NCBI GenBank assembly: GCA_944382875.1
Contig: CALWNQ010000001.1
Span: 124,001-188,000 of the forward strand
Direction of reading: 5' to 3'
Length of the DNA: 64,000 bases
DNA from: an uncultured Clostridia bacterium
GTDB lineage: Bacteria; Bacillota; Clostridia; Oscillospirales; Ruminococcaceae
Each line of letters opens with the position of its first letter. The first letter of the stretch is position 1. The notes beneath the pieces were generated by a model. That model did not search any database and was not told where the DNA came from. It saw nothing but the letters and a program-made list of their open reading frames with translations. This document shows, piece after piece, positions 35,088 to 44,337 of this stretch. A program made the position numbers and the translations under genes.

Positions 35088-35543
35088 CTATTTTCTTTGT
35101 TTTTCTCCAGATTTCTGCAAAATTCCATGCATAAATCCGTCTAACGTAAGAGAACAAATATCTCCACCAACAATTTTTCCATGAAATACCAGTAAATTTG
35201 CACGAACTTCTCCTGTAAAATTTGGATAATTCATAACCTTATATTGATATCGTTCCACTTCCTTTCCCTTATAACTGCTCAAATCAAAGCCTTGCTCCAA
35301 CTGAATTTGGTTATAATTCCGATAAACATCGTCAAAATCCGACGGAATCCGCACAGTTCCTGTAAAAACCGGTTCTTCCTCCACCTGCCACCCATTCTGC
35401 TCCAAAAAAAGAATCCGTTCTGGGTTGCTGTTCCCTGCAAAATCAGCAGGCTTTTTCAAAAAAGATACCAGAATCAAAACCACTCCGATAACAGCCGCAA
35501 CTGCCCACAAATAATGTACAGCCCTATGAAAAATTTTCCCCAT
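35088..35543 (-). CDS. DUF4830-like membrane-anchored protein
   Basis: This 151-residue protein has one N-terminal membrane segment (about residues 9-28, YLWAVAAVIGVVLILVSFL) and an outer or luminal domain with YNQIQLEQGFDLSSYKGK and the ending GDICSLTLDGFMHGI, which I recognise as the DUF4830 pattern of Firmicutes. The start is ATG at 35543 after GGAGGG; an in-frame ATG at 35597 lies before this site. It follows the EF-G-like gene by 57 bp on the same strand. Function unknown. Confidence 0.72.
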   Translation of the reverse strand: MGKIFHRAVHYLWAVAAVIGVVLILVSFLKKPADFAGNSNPERILFLEQNGWQVEEEPVFTGTVRIPSDFDDVYRNYNQIQLEQGFDLSSYKGKEVERYQYKVMNYPNFTGEVRANLLVFHGKIVGGDICSLTLDGFMHGILQKSGEKQRK

Positions 35544-35600
35544 TTTACAGCCCTCCGTTCTTTCTATGGATATGAGCCGCAAAATGGGGTTATGCACTTT

Positions 35601-37667
35601 TTAAGCTTCTGTATTCAGTTGTTTGGAATTTGCGATGACAGTCGCCTCCAAATTAGATGGCAGCTGATCATACCGCAGAAATACCAGTGTAAAGCCGCCA
35701 CTTCCCTGTGTCATTTGGCGCACAAGGGTAGCAAAGTCCTGCATTTCACTCATGGGAGTTTCCGCCTCGATTTCAGTCATACCGTCACCGATCGCGTTCA
35801 TCCCCAACACACGCCCGCGGCGTTTGTTGAGTTCGCCCATCATATCGCCGGTTGTATCGTCCGGAACCTGAACTTTCAGGCTGCCGATCGGCTCCAAAAT
35901 AACAGGAGAAGCTTGGGGGAGACCTGCTTTATAAGCAAGGCTTGCCGCTGTTTTAAAGGCCATTTCAGAGGAATCAACCGGATGATAGGAACCATCCACC
36001 AATGTAGCCTTCAATCCGACAACCGGATATCCAGCCAACACGCCTTTCTTCACGCAATCTTGTAAGCCCTTTTCTACAGCCGGGAAAAAGTTGCGGGGGA
36101 CAGAGCCGCCGAAAACATTCTCTGCAAATACAAGTTCTTCGCTGTCACAGGGTTCAAATTCGATCCAAACATCGCCGTACTGGCCATGACCGCCGCTTTG
36201 CTTTTTATGCTTGCCCTGTACCTTTACTTTCTTGCGAATAGTTTCCCGATATGCAACCGTGGGCTTTTCCAGCTTCACTTCCACACCGAATTTATTTTTC
36301 AGTTTTGCAATCGTAACATCCAAATGCTGTTCGCCAAGGCCACCCAATACCTGCTCTTTTGTTTCGGTATTCATCTCAAAAGATAAAGTGGGATCTTCTT
36401 CCAGAAGCCGTGCCATTCCCTGTGAAATCTTGCTTTCATCGCCTTTTCCGACCGGTTTTACCGCCATAAAATAGCACGGAGCCGGGAATTCCGCCTTATT
36501 CAGCGTTACTTTTCGCTTGGGCGAACAGAGGGTATCGCCGGTATTGGCAGAGAGCTTGCTGATCGCGCAGATATCGCCAGCAGGAACTTCTTTTGCATCC
36601 TCCTGCTTTTTGCCGCGGACATATAACAGTTTGCCCAGTTTTTCGGGCTGCCCGGTTGTCATATTGACCAGTTCGGTATCAGCGGTCAATTTTCCCGCCA
36701 CAACCTTCACATAGGAAAGTTTGCCGACAAACGGGTCCGCAATTGTCTTAAAAACATAAGCGCATGCAGGATCATTCGCATTGCAGGCAATCTCAACCAC
36801 ATCGTCGTCCTGGATGCCTTCTTCGTTGGCAACCTCTTCCGCCGATGGGAACATCGAAATGATTGCGCCACCCAACAGGCTTAAGCCTTCCAGATTGGTG
36901 GCAGAACCGCAGAATACGGGTGTGATGGTGCCGTCGAATACGCCTTTATGGACACCGCGGATCAGTTCCAGCATGGTAAACTGCTCGCCGGAGAAGTATT
37001 TATCCATCAGTTCCTCGTCTGTTTCGGCAACCGCTTCAGAAATTGCGTTCACCAATCCTTCCTCGCGGTGACCGAGGTCCGGCATGACTACTTCAGCACG
37101 ATGTCCGCTTTCATACGAATATGCTTTCATGCCGATCAGGTCAATATAGCATTTCACCTTATGGTCTACAACATAGGGAACCACCAACGGACAGATTGAC
37201 GGACCAAACTCCGCTTTCAATTGTTCCAGGACCTTATAAAAATCCGCATGGTCACTGTCCATCTTACTAATAAAAATCGCGCGCGGTTTATTAAGTTTCT
37301 GTGCCGCACGATATGCCTTTTTAGCGCCGACAGTAACACCGGATTTTCCGGATATAACAATCAGAGCAGTCCCAGCAGCCCGCAGTGCTTCTACCTGGCC
37401 GAGCGCAAAGTCAAAAAGCCCAGGCGCGTCCAGCAGGTTGATCTTTACATTATTATATTCCACCGGCACAATGGAAAGATTCAGCGACGCCTTGCGCTTA
37501 ATTTCCTCGGGATCATAGTCGGATACGGTAGTGCCGTCCGCAGTTTTGCCAAGCCGGTCGGTTGCGCCGCTCCGGTACAGAAGTGCCTCTACCAGACTGG
37601 TCTTGCCGCTGCCGCTGTGGCCGACGACTGCCACATTCCGAATGTTGCCTGCCTCATACTGTCTCAT
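35601..37667 (-). CDS. EF-G paralogue with altered GTPase motifs
   Basis: This 688-residue protein has the five-domain EF-G layout. The P-loop is GHSGSGKT (residues 16-23) instead of GHVDAGKT; the switch-II DxPGH motif is DAPGL (80-84), so the catalytic histidine is leucine; NKxD is SKMD (134-137). These changes mark the divergent EF-G-like group known in Clostridia and Actinobacteria, distinct from the translocase fusA. GTP hydrolysis may be slow or absent. Role unknown; ribosome binding is inferred from conserved domains III-V (for example GGQHxYGxV-like GGHGQYGDVW). It has its own promoter at 37787-37815. Confidence 0.88.
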   Translation of the reverse strand: MRQYEAGNIRNVAVVGHSGSGKTSLVEALLYRSGATDRLGKTADGTTVSDYDPEEIKRKASLNLSIVPVEYNNVKINLLDAPGLFDFALGQVEALRAAGTALIVISGKSGVTVGAKKAYRAAQKLNKPRAIFISKMDSDHADFYKVLEQLKAEFGPSICPLVVPYVVDHKVKCYIDLIGMKAYSYESGHRAEVVMPDLGHREEGLVNAISEAVAETDEELMDKYFSGEQFTMLELIRGVHKGVFDGTITPVFCGSATNLEGLSLLGGAIISMFPSAEEVANEEGIQDDDVVEIACNANDPACAYVFKTIADPFVGKLSYVKVVAGKLTADTELVNMTTGQPEKLGKLLYVRGKKQEDAKEVPAGDICAISKLSANTGDTLCSPKRKVTLNKAEFPAPCYFMAVKPVGKGDESKISQGMARLLEEDPTLSFEMNTETKEQVLGGLGEQHLDVTIAKLKNKFGVEVKLEKPTVAYRETIRKKVKVQGKHKKQSGGHGQYGDVWIEFEPCDSEELVFAENVFGGSVPRNFFPAVEKGLQDCVKKGVLAGYPVVGLKATLVDGSYHPVDSSEMAFKTAASLAYKAGLPQASPVILEPIGSLKVQVPDDTTGDMMGELNKRRGRVLGMNAIGDGMTEIEAETPMSEMQDFATLVRQMTQGSGGFTLVFLRYDQLPSNLEATVIANSKQLNTEA

Positions 37668-37786
37668 GTCATATCGCTCCTTGTACTGTAATGATCGTGC
37701 TTGCAGAATTGTATTTCAGATTTCCTGCTGCATCTCGCAAGGGTATCTTATATATAGTGTATAAAAAACCCAAAATCGATATTTGT

Positions 37787-37815
37787 ATTATAGCATATTT
37801 CCACATGAAGCACAA
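37787..37815 (-). promoter_or_regulatory. Promoter of the EF-G-like gene
   Basis: Minus strand: TTGTGC (37810-37815), 17 bp, TATAAT (37787-37792) with extended TG. It lies 120 bp upstream of the start. The gene-free stretch 37668-38134 holds this promoter and the one at 38030; the AT-rich middle shows nothing else clear. Confidence 0.65.
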
Positions 37816-38029
37816 GAATGAAAAAAGCCTTTCTCTGTCTTTTCCGCCCTTTTCCATGTAAAACTTTCGGAAACCAGTCTGTACAACTTATACAAAATTC
37901 AAATAATTTCTGAATTTTTTTGCGTATTTTGTTGATTCTTACTTTTTTATACTCTTCTTTTATTTTTGTGAAAATCAGCAGAAAACAGTATAAGTAATTA
38001 GCGTTCTATACAAAATTAGTCGACACATC

Positions 38030-38058
38030 TTGATTTTCAAGGTAAAATCCGCTACGAT
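38030..38058 (+). promoter_or_regulatory. Promoter of the toroid/GH130-like operon
   Basis: TTGATT (38030-38035), 17 bp, TACGAT (38053-38058), 76 bp before the start. Downstream, about 38085-38101, AGTTAC is repeated directly with 11-bp periodicity, a possible regulator site. Confidence 0.55.
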
Positions 38059-38134
38059 AAGGATAACTTGGCACTTTATTTTAGAGTTACAAAAAGTTAC
38101 TTTACATCATTTGCCCAGAAAAGAGGAATCGTCC

Positions 38135-39706
38135 ATGAACCTGATCCACCAAGTATCCAAAATGCCCAATCTGCCCCAGCCGTATCAGATGCGTGACTGG
38201 AAAAAGGTTGCGCTCGACTATGACCGGCTGGTTTTCGATTTTGAGGCAGAAGGAGACTTTTTGCCGCTGCCCTGGCTGGACAAAAGCCATATCAACACCA
38301 ACTTGGACGCCATCGGTCTGCCCTCCTACATCAATTCCAAAAAAAACCGGAAGAACGCAAAACCCGAAGGGATTAACGTCATTACCGCGATTTTGGGTGC
38401 GTCCGCCTGCGGCGTTGACAAATCGGAACAGAATGGGCTCCGTTTTGTTGACATGCTGGAAAATTACTTTTCTAAAGAAGAATCCCTGTTCCTCAATACC
38501 TTCTCCGGGAAAACAGGCGGCTCTTTCTGGTATGAAACTTATCCAAATCTGCTGATGGCGGCACTTTCCCACTTTTACCCTGTAAAATGGCTGGAAGAAA
38601 AGCTGCTCCTGGTTGCCGACCGCTATGTCGCGGCAGTAGAAGCGATGGGCGGTACCAACGCCGATTTCTGGCACACTTCTTTCTCCTTCTCCAAGATGAA
38701 GCCGGTCGACAATGGCAGATGGTGCGAACCGGAAGCTGCGGCGGGATATGCTTTTGTGCTGTACAGCGCTTACCAAAAAACCGGCAAAGAGGAATATCTT
38801 TCCGCCTGTAAAAAATCGATGGATTTCCTCGCAAAATGTGACAAAAACCCTTATTATGAGCTTCTTCTCCCCTATTCCGTCTATATTGCAGCCCGCCTGA
38901 ATGCCGAATGCGGCTGCTCCTATCCAGTGGAAAAATTCGCAAACTGGTGCTTTGACGGCGACAGTGAATGCCGGTACGGCTGGGGTGTCATCGCTGAACG
39001 CTGGGGCGACTGCGACTGCCACGGCCTCTGCGGCAGCCTGACCGACTGGGGACAGCGCTGGGACATGATTCCGGACGCCAACAGCGGCCGCGACATTGAT
39101 CCAGTAAAAAGCGGCTACGCCTTTACAGGCAACACTTTCTCGATGGCAGCCGGCATCCTTTCGGCAGTGCGGTATGACTCCCGTTTCGCCCACGACGCCG
39201 CCAAATGGTTTTTGAATTCCGCCAACGCTTCCCGCCTCTTCTACCAGAACGCACACGGCCCCAAATCACAGTCCTGCGCCTTTTTCACCGATGACCCCGA
39301 TTCCTGCATCGCTTATGAGGGACTGCGCAAATACTGGGATGGTATCAGCCCCTACGCCACCGGCGACCCGATCCGCTACAGTTGGGGCAGCATTGACCTT
39401 GGGCTTTACGGCTCTTCCCATGTGGGATTCTTTGGAGCTGTTTACGCACCCACCGATGTGGAAGGGATCCTTTGCCTGAACTGCGGCGCTGTTGACTTCA
39501 TCCGTTCCAACCTGCCCGAAAGCCGGCTTTTCTACAACCCCTATTCCGAAGAAAAAACCGTTTCGGCTGACAATCTGCCGGATGGCCGTTGGACCGATGC
39601 CGCTACCGGACGTCTGCTGGGTATCTCCCACAACGGCCGCCTCACTTTGTCTCTTGCCGCTGACGAGGCGCTACTCGCACGGTATCAAAAGGAGGACAAA
39701 TCATGA
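38135..39706 (+). CDS. Alpha/alpha-toroid-like protein of a glycan operon
   Basis: This 523-residue cytoplasmic protein is rich in Trp, Tyr and Phe and has alternating helices (for example ETYPNLLMAALSHFYPVKWL, EPEAAAGYAFVLYSAYQ), the look of an (alpha/alpha)6 glycosidase or epimerase. I do not recognise a specific family. ATG at 38135 is chosen because GAGGA precedes it; the open frame further left has no ribosome site. It is first of three genes: its stop overlaps the next start (ATGA), and both next genes are GH130-like propellers. A role in turning over an imported oligosaccharide is inferred. Confidence 0.6.
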   Translation: MNLIHQVSKMPNLPQPYQMRDWKKVALDYDRLVFDFEAEGDFLPLPWLDKSHINTNLDAIGLPSYINSKKNRKNAKPEGINVITAILGASACGVDKSEQNGLRFVDMLENYFSKEESLFLNTFSGKTGGSFWYETYPNLLMAALSHFYPVKWLEEKLLLVADRYVAAVEAMGGTNADFWHTSFSFSKMKPVDNGRWCEPEAAAGYAFVLYSAYQKTGKEEYLSACKKSMDFLAKCDKNPYYELLLPYSVYIAARLNAECGCSYPVEKFANWCFDGDSECRYGWGVIAERWGDCDCHGLCGSLTDWGQRWDMIPDANSGRDIDPVKSGYAFTGNTFSMAAGILSAVRYDSRFAHDAAKWFLNSANASRLFYQNAHGPKSQSCAFFTDDPDSCIAYEGLRKYWDGISPYATGDPIRYSWGSIDLGLYGSSHVGFFGAVYAPTDVEGILCLNCGAVDFIRSNLPESRLFYNPYSEEKTVSADNLPDGRWTDAATGRLLGISHNGRLTLSLAADEALLARYQKEDKS

Positions 39707-40761
39707 AATTTACCCATCTTTTTGGAGGAGAAGCCCTTTTCCCCTCCGGCGCTGCCTGGGAAACCAGCAGCACTGCCAATTCCGGCTGCTGTCTGATCCC
39801 GCGCAACCCTGAAACGGACGCTGTAATTGCTGCCCTGATCGGCGGGGAACGGCTTGAACAGCCTGACCTTGCCGACGGCGTTGTCGTTATGCTCACCAGC
39901 GCAGCTGGCGAATGGATTCCCGGCGAACACGCAACCTTCCGTGGACTTTGTATTTTAACGCCTAAGCTGGAATTTGTCTGGAAAAAGGATGGCCCTGTCC
40001 TGATCCCCACTCCCGGCACGATCGATGAAAAGGGAGTGGAGGATGCCCGCCTGACCTTTGCAGACGGCGTGTTTTATGCCTGGTACTGCGGTTACAACGG
40101 CAAAAACGGCCGTGCTTGTCTGGCGACCTCGCGGGATCTGCTCCACTGGGAGAAATATGCCCCGCTGCCCGGCAACATCAATGACTGTGACAACAAGGAT
40201 CACGTTGCATTCCCGGAAAAAATCGGTGATGCCTGGTACATGCTGCACCGTCCCTGGGGAACCGAAGAATTTGCCGAGCACTACAACATGCCCATCCGGC
40301 TGGCAAAAGCGGAATCGCCATTGGGCCCCTGGAATGACATGGGCATCCTGATGCGCCCCATTGAAAATCCGGAACATGCACACGACTGGCTGGGCGGCGG
40401 CGCACAGCCGCTGCCGCTGGGGAACGGACGCTATCTGGAAATCTATCACGCCGCCTGTTATCACAAAGACAATTACCGTGTTTACTGCGGCGCAGCGGCA
40501 ATTCTTGATTTTAACCATCTGGATCCGAAAAATCCGGCTTCGATGGTCACTCACCGGCTGGAACCGATGATTGTTCCCTCTCCGGAATTTCCCAATGAGT
40601 GCAATGCCGAACTGGGCTTAGACAACTTTTTTCCAATGGGTGTCCACCTGATCGGAGATACCCTGTACATCGCCTACGGCGCAGGCGACAAGGTTTCCTG
40701 CGGCGTGAGCTGCAGCCTTTCGGAGCTGCTTGCCGAGCTGGAACAGCATCCAGTTGCATAA
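39703..40761 (+). CDS. GH130-like glycoside phosphorylase
   Basis: This 352-residue propeller protein has the GH130 set: GVEDARL, NDCDNKDHVAFPEKIGD followed by MLHRP, and later EIYHAA and IAYGAGD. The retained phosphate-binding NKD...FPEK...HRP pattern suggests a phosphorylase rather than a hydrolase. It has no signal peptide. Its start overlaps the stop of the toroid gene, and a further propeller gene follows after 12 bp. It is clearly divergent from the 4236 enzyme, so a different linkage is likely. Confidence 0.75.
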   Translation: MKFTHLFGGEALFPSGAAWETSSTANSGCCLIPRNPETDAVIAALIGGERLEQPDLADGVVVMLTSAAGEWIPGEHATFRGLCILTPKLEFVWKKDGPVLIPTPGTIDEKGVEDARLTFADGVFYAWYCGYNGKNGRACLATSRDLLHWEKYAPLPGNINDCDNKDHVAFPEKIGDAWYMLHRPWGTEEFAEHYNMPIRLAKAESPLGPWNDMGILMRPIENPEHAHDWLGGGAQPLPLGNGRYLEIYHAACYHKDNYRVYCGAAAILDFNHLDPKNPASMVTHRLEPMIVPSPEFPNECNAELGLDNFFPMGVHLIGDTLYIAYGAGDKVSCGVSCSLSELLAELEQHPVA

Positions 40762-40773
40762 GGAGGAACTACA

Positions 40774-41730
40774 ATGAATTACCCAAACTGGGCCATTGGG
40801 CCTTTTGAAAAACCGGTCAACGAACCGGTTCTCACTGCTTCGGAAAGCGGGTTTGATTCCTGGGCAGTCTACAACCCCGCGGTTGTTTTCTGGCAGGGAA
40901 AATTCTGGATGTACTACCGTGCTGAAGACCGTGCCGAAGGCGACACCCCTTATATGGGCACCTCCCGCATTGGGCTTGCCATCAGCGAAGACGGCCTTCA
41001 TTTTGAAAAGTATACCGGGAATCCGGTGATTGACGCTGAACTTCCGCTTGAACTGCCCGGCGGCTGTGAGGACCCGCGTCTCTGCCGAATCGGAAGCGAG
41101 TGGCACATGCTCTACACTGCCTTCAATTATCCGGGAGAAGTCTATATCTTCCATGCCATTTCCACCGACATGGTTCACTGGGAGAAAAAAGGTCCCCTCT
41201 TCCGCGATGTTTCCGGGAACCCAGTCCCGAGCAAATCAGCTGCCATCCTCTGTACGCCGGACGGTTCTGCCGCCAAGGTGGATGGTTTCTACCTGCTTTA
41301 CACCAACTCGCAGCTGGCCCGCTCCCGCGATTTTGAGAACTGGGAGCTGACCGAGTTTAACGCGGCCGAATTTTCCGGTCGCTTAAATGAAGTTTGTGTC
41401 GCACTGACCGATTACCGGGAACCCGGCAAGGACGACATTCTGCTCTTCTTTGCGGGAAATTTTTCCGAAATCCAGGACAAGGATTATTTCTACGCAGTCG
41501 GAGAAGCGCTGTATTCCCGCGAAAATCCAGAAACTCGGCTGGACTACCTGCCCTCTCCCGTCATCGAAGCCACACTCCCGTTTGAAAAGACGGCAGATCG
41601 GCTGGCCTGTGTGCCCGAATCAGTCAAAGGAACCATTTTTCTCGACTCGGTATTTCAAAAAGACGGAAAATGGTATGCATATTACGGTTGTGCCGACCAG
41701 TTTGTAGGCATTTCGGTCTGCGAAAAATAA
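40774..41730 (+). CDS. GH130/GH43-like propeller protein
   Basis: This 318-residue cytoplasmic protein has AVYNPAVVFWQGKFWMYYRA, GGCEDPRLCRIG and SKSAAIL, the pattern of five-bladed glycosidase propellers near GH130. The NKD...FPEK...HRP phosphate-binding set is missing, so hydrolysis or another activity is more likely than phosphorolysis. It is last in the three-gene operon, followed by a strong terminator. Ribosome site AAGGAGGAA. Confidence 0.7.
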   Translation: MNYPNWAIGPFEKPVNEPVLTASESGFDSWAVYNPAVVFWQGKFWMYYRAEDRAEGDTPYMGTSRIGLAISEDGLHFEKYTGNPVIDAELPLELPGGCEDPRLCRIGSEWHMLYTAFNYPGEVYIFHAISTDMVHWEKKGPLFRDVSGNPVPSKSAAILCTPDGSAAKVDGFYLLYTNSQLARSRDFENWELTEFNAAEFSGRLNEVCVALTDYREPGKDDILLFFAGNFSEIQDKDYFYAVGEALYSRENPETRLDYLPSPVIEATLPFEKTADRLACVPESVKGTIFLDSVFQKDGKWYAYYGCADQFVGISVCEK

Positions 41731-41748
41731 ATCTGTGGAGAGAAGAAG

Positions 41749-41786
41749 CCCGCCGGCTCTGTTACAAACAGAACCGGCGGGTTTTA
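41749..41786 (+). terminator. Terminator of the toroid/GH130-like operon
   Basis: A 15-bp stem with one mismatch (41749-41763 with 41767-41781) around ACA, followed by TTTTAC. It also faces the end of the convergent kinase gene. Confidence 0.82.
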
Positions 41787-41803
41787 CTCATCGGGAGGAA
41801 TTT

Positions 41804-42736
41804 TTATTGAGAAATCTGTGAAGAAGTAGAAGAGACCATTCTCCAGCCTGTTTCGATGGTCAGTGTCTGATCCCGCAGCGATGCGGTAACCGAAGCGTCC
41901 ATTTTGCGACAGAGTGCGCGGACGATAGCAAGACCTAGGCCGGTGCCTTTGCCGGTGCGCATTTTGTCAGCTGTATAAAAGCGGTCAAAAAGACGGGCAC
42001 AATCCTGCTGGTTCAGATCGGGAGCCACATTGGAAAAAGAAAGGAAAAGCAGTCCATCCTGCTGCCGGCTCCGGATGACCAAACGGCTGCCGCTCTGTCC
42101 ATGTCGGAGGGCATTCTGGGTCAGATTCTGGAACACCCGGCTGACAGCGGCAGGATCTGCCAGGATAGGCGGTAAAATTTCGGGGATTTCCAGCACCGGT
42201 TCCATACCGGCTTCCATAAAGTCCATATAATAATCGGCGGCGAGCTGATAGAGAATCCCGGCGGGTTCTACCGATTGGAGTTCCAGTGGATATCCGCCGG
42301 CTTCCAGCCGGGAAAGATCGTAAAACCCGGTTAGGAGAGTTTGCAGTGAGGCGGCACGGCTCTGACAAACAGAAAGGTATTCCGCCCGCTCCTCCGGCGT
42401 GCAACCCGGCTGTTCCATCAGCTGCAAATATCCGATGACCGAGGTAAGCGGCGTCCGCAGGTCGTGGGAAATGTTGGCGATTTCATCCCGGCGCTGCTGT
42501 TCGGCCTGTTTGTGAGCCAGTTCGCGTTTCTGACAGTCGTCGAGCAAAAGATTGATTTCTGCCAGCAGCTTTTCCAGCCTGGAATCCGGTGCGGAAAGGC
42601 GCAGCCGGTTTCCTGTCTGCCCCGCCCGAATCTGCCGGATCGCCATTTCCGCTTCTTTGAGATTTCTACGGCAAAGCAGCCATCGAATCAGAAAAAACAG
42701 GGCGGCGCCCCCCGCCAGAATGACCGCAATCAGCAA
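41804..42736 (-). CDS. Sensor histidine kinase without visible response regulator
   Basis: This protein of about 310 residues has a single N-terminal membrane segment (residues 1-19), a HAMP-like linker, a HisKA dimerisation domain with ISHDLRTPLTS (H91) and an ATPase domain with QNLTQNALRHG, DRFYTADK and GTGLGLAIV. There is almost no extracellular loop, as in kinases that sense through an ABC transporter. The start is taken as TTG at 42736, eight bases after GGGAGG; it lies 23 bp after the permease stop. No response regulator is encoded within the operon or next to it. Confidence 0.82.
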   Translation of the reverse strand: MLIAVILAGGAALFFLIRWLLCRRNLKEAEMAIRQIRAGQTGNRLRLSAPDSRLEKLLAEINLLLDDCQKRELAHKQAEQQRRDEIANISHDLRTPLTSVIGYLQLMEQPGCTPEERAEYLSVCQSRAASLQTLLTGFYDLSRLEAGGYPLELQSVEPAGILYQLAADYYMDFMEAGMEPVLEIPEILPPILADPAAVSRVFQNLTQNALRHGQSGSRLVIRSRQQDGLLFLSFSNVAPDLNQQDCARLFDRFYTADKMRTGKGTGLGLAIVRALCRKMDASVTASLRDQTLTIETGWRMVSSTSSQISQ

Positions 42737-42758
42737 ACAGCTCACCTCCCTAAAAATA

Positions 42759-43541
42759 TTACCGGCACTCTTTGCGGCGAAAGAGCATCCAACCGGCAAA
42801 CAAAAATACAACGGTATAACTTACCCCGACTACCCAGCATTCCCAAAGAGAAATTGCACTCATGCTTTCGGTGGTTAGCCTTGAAAACCAAACTGCAAGA
42901 TGGATTTCTTCGACAAACTGCGCAAAAGGCAGTTGGAGGGCATAAAGGATAGGTACAGCAAAAATCGAAGCCGTACCCAAAATCACCACTGCAATCAGTC
43001 CGTGCGAAAAGGTAAAATACAGAAAATAAAGCAGCGCAAGCATCCCAAGCCAGAGCGGAAACAGTGCGGCTGAACGCCATAAAAGCGCTTCAAACAAAGC
43101 AGAAAGCGCTTCCTGTCCATCGGGCAGCAGCGGTACCGACAGCCAGTAGCAAAGCCATCCGGTGAAAAAATGAAGAATGCCAAGGATTCCGCCGCTCAAA
43201 ACCTTACCAAAATAAACCGTTGAACGGGGAATCCCAGCACAGATATTGTTTTTCATCGTTCCCAAACGGGTTTCATCCGAAAAGCTCAGGTCAACAATAG
43301 CCATCAGAAACAAAACCCCTGCAAACGGCATCAAAATTCCCGCAATCCCGGCGGTGTCTGTTGTAGTGTAGGAATACCCGCCAGGTTGGGTGACGGTGAC
43401 CGATATACTGCTGATGGTTAGATTCTCCGCAAAGCAGATGAGGTTGAGCAGCACCGGAAGCACAGCCATCAAAATCAGTGAAATTTTTCCAAGAGGGCGG
43501 CGCAGAACGCGCCACAGCTCCGCATAAATAAAGTTGAGCAT
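42759..43541 (-). CDS. ABC-2 permease of a peptide-type ABC system
   Basis: This 260-residue protein has six transmembrane segments and a large loop after the first (VTVTQPGGYSYTTTD). It begins MLNFIYAELWRVLRRP, typical of LanE/LanG-like or bacitracin-type ABC-2 permeases. ATG at 43541 follows AAGGAGGG; the in-frame start at 43601 lies within the previous gene. With the 43561 product it would form the membrane part of the transporter. Confidence 0.82.
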   Translation of the reverse strand: MLNFIYAELWRVLRRPLGKISLILMAVLPVLLNLICFAENLTISSISVTVTQPGGYSYTTTDTAGIAGILMPFAGVLFLMAIVDLSFSDETRLGTMKNNICAGIPRSTVYFGKVLSGGILGILHFFTGWLCYWLSVPLLPDGQEALSALFEALLWRSAALFPLWLGMLALLYFLYFTFSHGLIAVVILGTASIFAVPILYALQLPFAQFVEEIHLAVWFSRLTTESMSAISLWECWVVGVSYTVVFLFAGWMLFRRKECR

Positions 43542-43560
43542 AACACCCTCCTTTTTGTTT

Positions 43561-44337
43561 TTATTTGATTTCCTTGCGGCAAAAGCCCAGATATCCGCCA
43601 ATCAGGAAAATCGCGGTAAACACCATGCCAGTGATCCAGCAGGTAATGAGGAAGGACGGTTCTGATGAAGCGCCATTGGCTGCTAACTCATCCAGACGAG
43701 AAGTAAGGAACAGGCTCCGCACTTCGGATAAAAACTTGTTATTGAGCATAAACGCGAACAGTTTTAATAAATTGGTCGGCAGCAGGAAAATGCCGATAAA
43801 GGTAAAGGCTGCCAGATTCCCACTTGGAATGTTGGAGTAAAGCGCCACTGCAAGCGCCGCGCCGGCAATCCAGAGCGGGATCGCACCGGCAAGCATCAGC
43901 AGAAATTCCGATATCACGGAAACAAATGACGTACTGATTCCAAGCAGCAGAGTGCCCGCGCCAAAGGCAAAAGCAAGCAGGGCAATCATCACCACAAAGC
44001 AGAAAATCAGGCAGTTTAAGAATTTTCCCAGATAGATCGTCATCCGGGGAGTGCCGTAAAATACGGTGTTGCGCATCGTTTGAACCTTGTGTTCTTCCGA
44101 AAAGGTCATATCACCGATCAACAACGTAAAATACAATCCAATGGTGGGCAAGAACTGAATGAAGAAATAGAACAGGAAATCTACGGTAGCTTTTTCGCTG
44201 TCTTCGGGAATGGTTGTGTTGGCGTAGGCAAACAGAGAAATCACACTCAGCAGGAGGAGAGCGCAAATTCCCAACGTAAAATACAAGTACCGGCGGCGGA
44301 CTGTGCGGAAAAATTCCGCGGAAAGATAGTGTGTCAT
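43561..44337 (-). CDS. ABC-2 permease of a peptide-type ABC system
   Basis: This 258-residue six-segment membrane protein starts MTHYLSAEFFRTVRRRYLY. It contains the conserved MRNTVFYGTPRMTIYLGKFL stretch, mirrored in the other permease (MKNNICAGIPRSTVYFGKVL), so the two arose by duplication. Its start overlaps the stop of the ATPase in ATGA. Likely a lantibiotic-immunity (LanEG) or similar exporter. Confidence 0.83.
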   Translation of the reverse strand: MTHYLSAEFFRTVRRRYLYFTLGICALLLLSVISLFAYANTTIPEDSEKATVDFLFYFFIQFLPTIGLYFTLLIGDMTFSEEHKVQTMRNTVFYGTPRMTIYLGKFLNCLIFCFVVMIALLAFAFGAGTLLLGISTSFVSVISEFLLMLAGAIPLWIAGAALAVALYSNIPSGNLAAFTFIGIFLLPTNLLKLFAFMLNNKFLSEVRSLFLTSRLDELAANGASSEPSFLITCWITGMVFTAIFLIGGYLGFCRKEIK

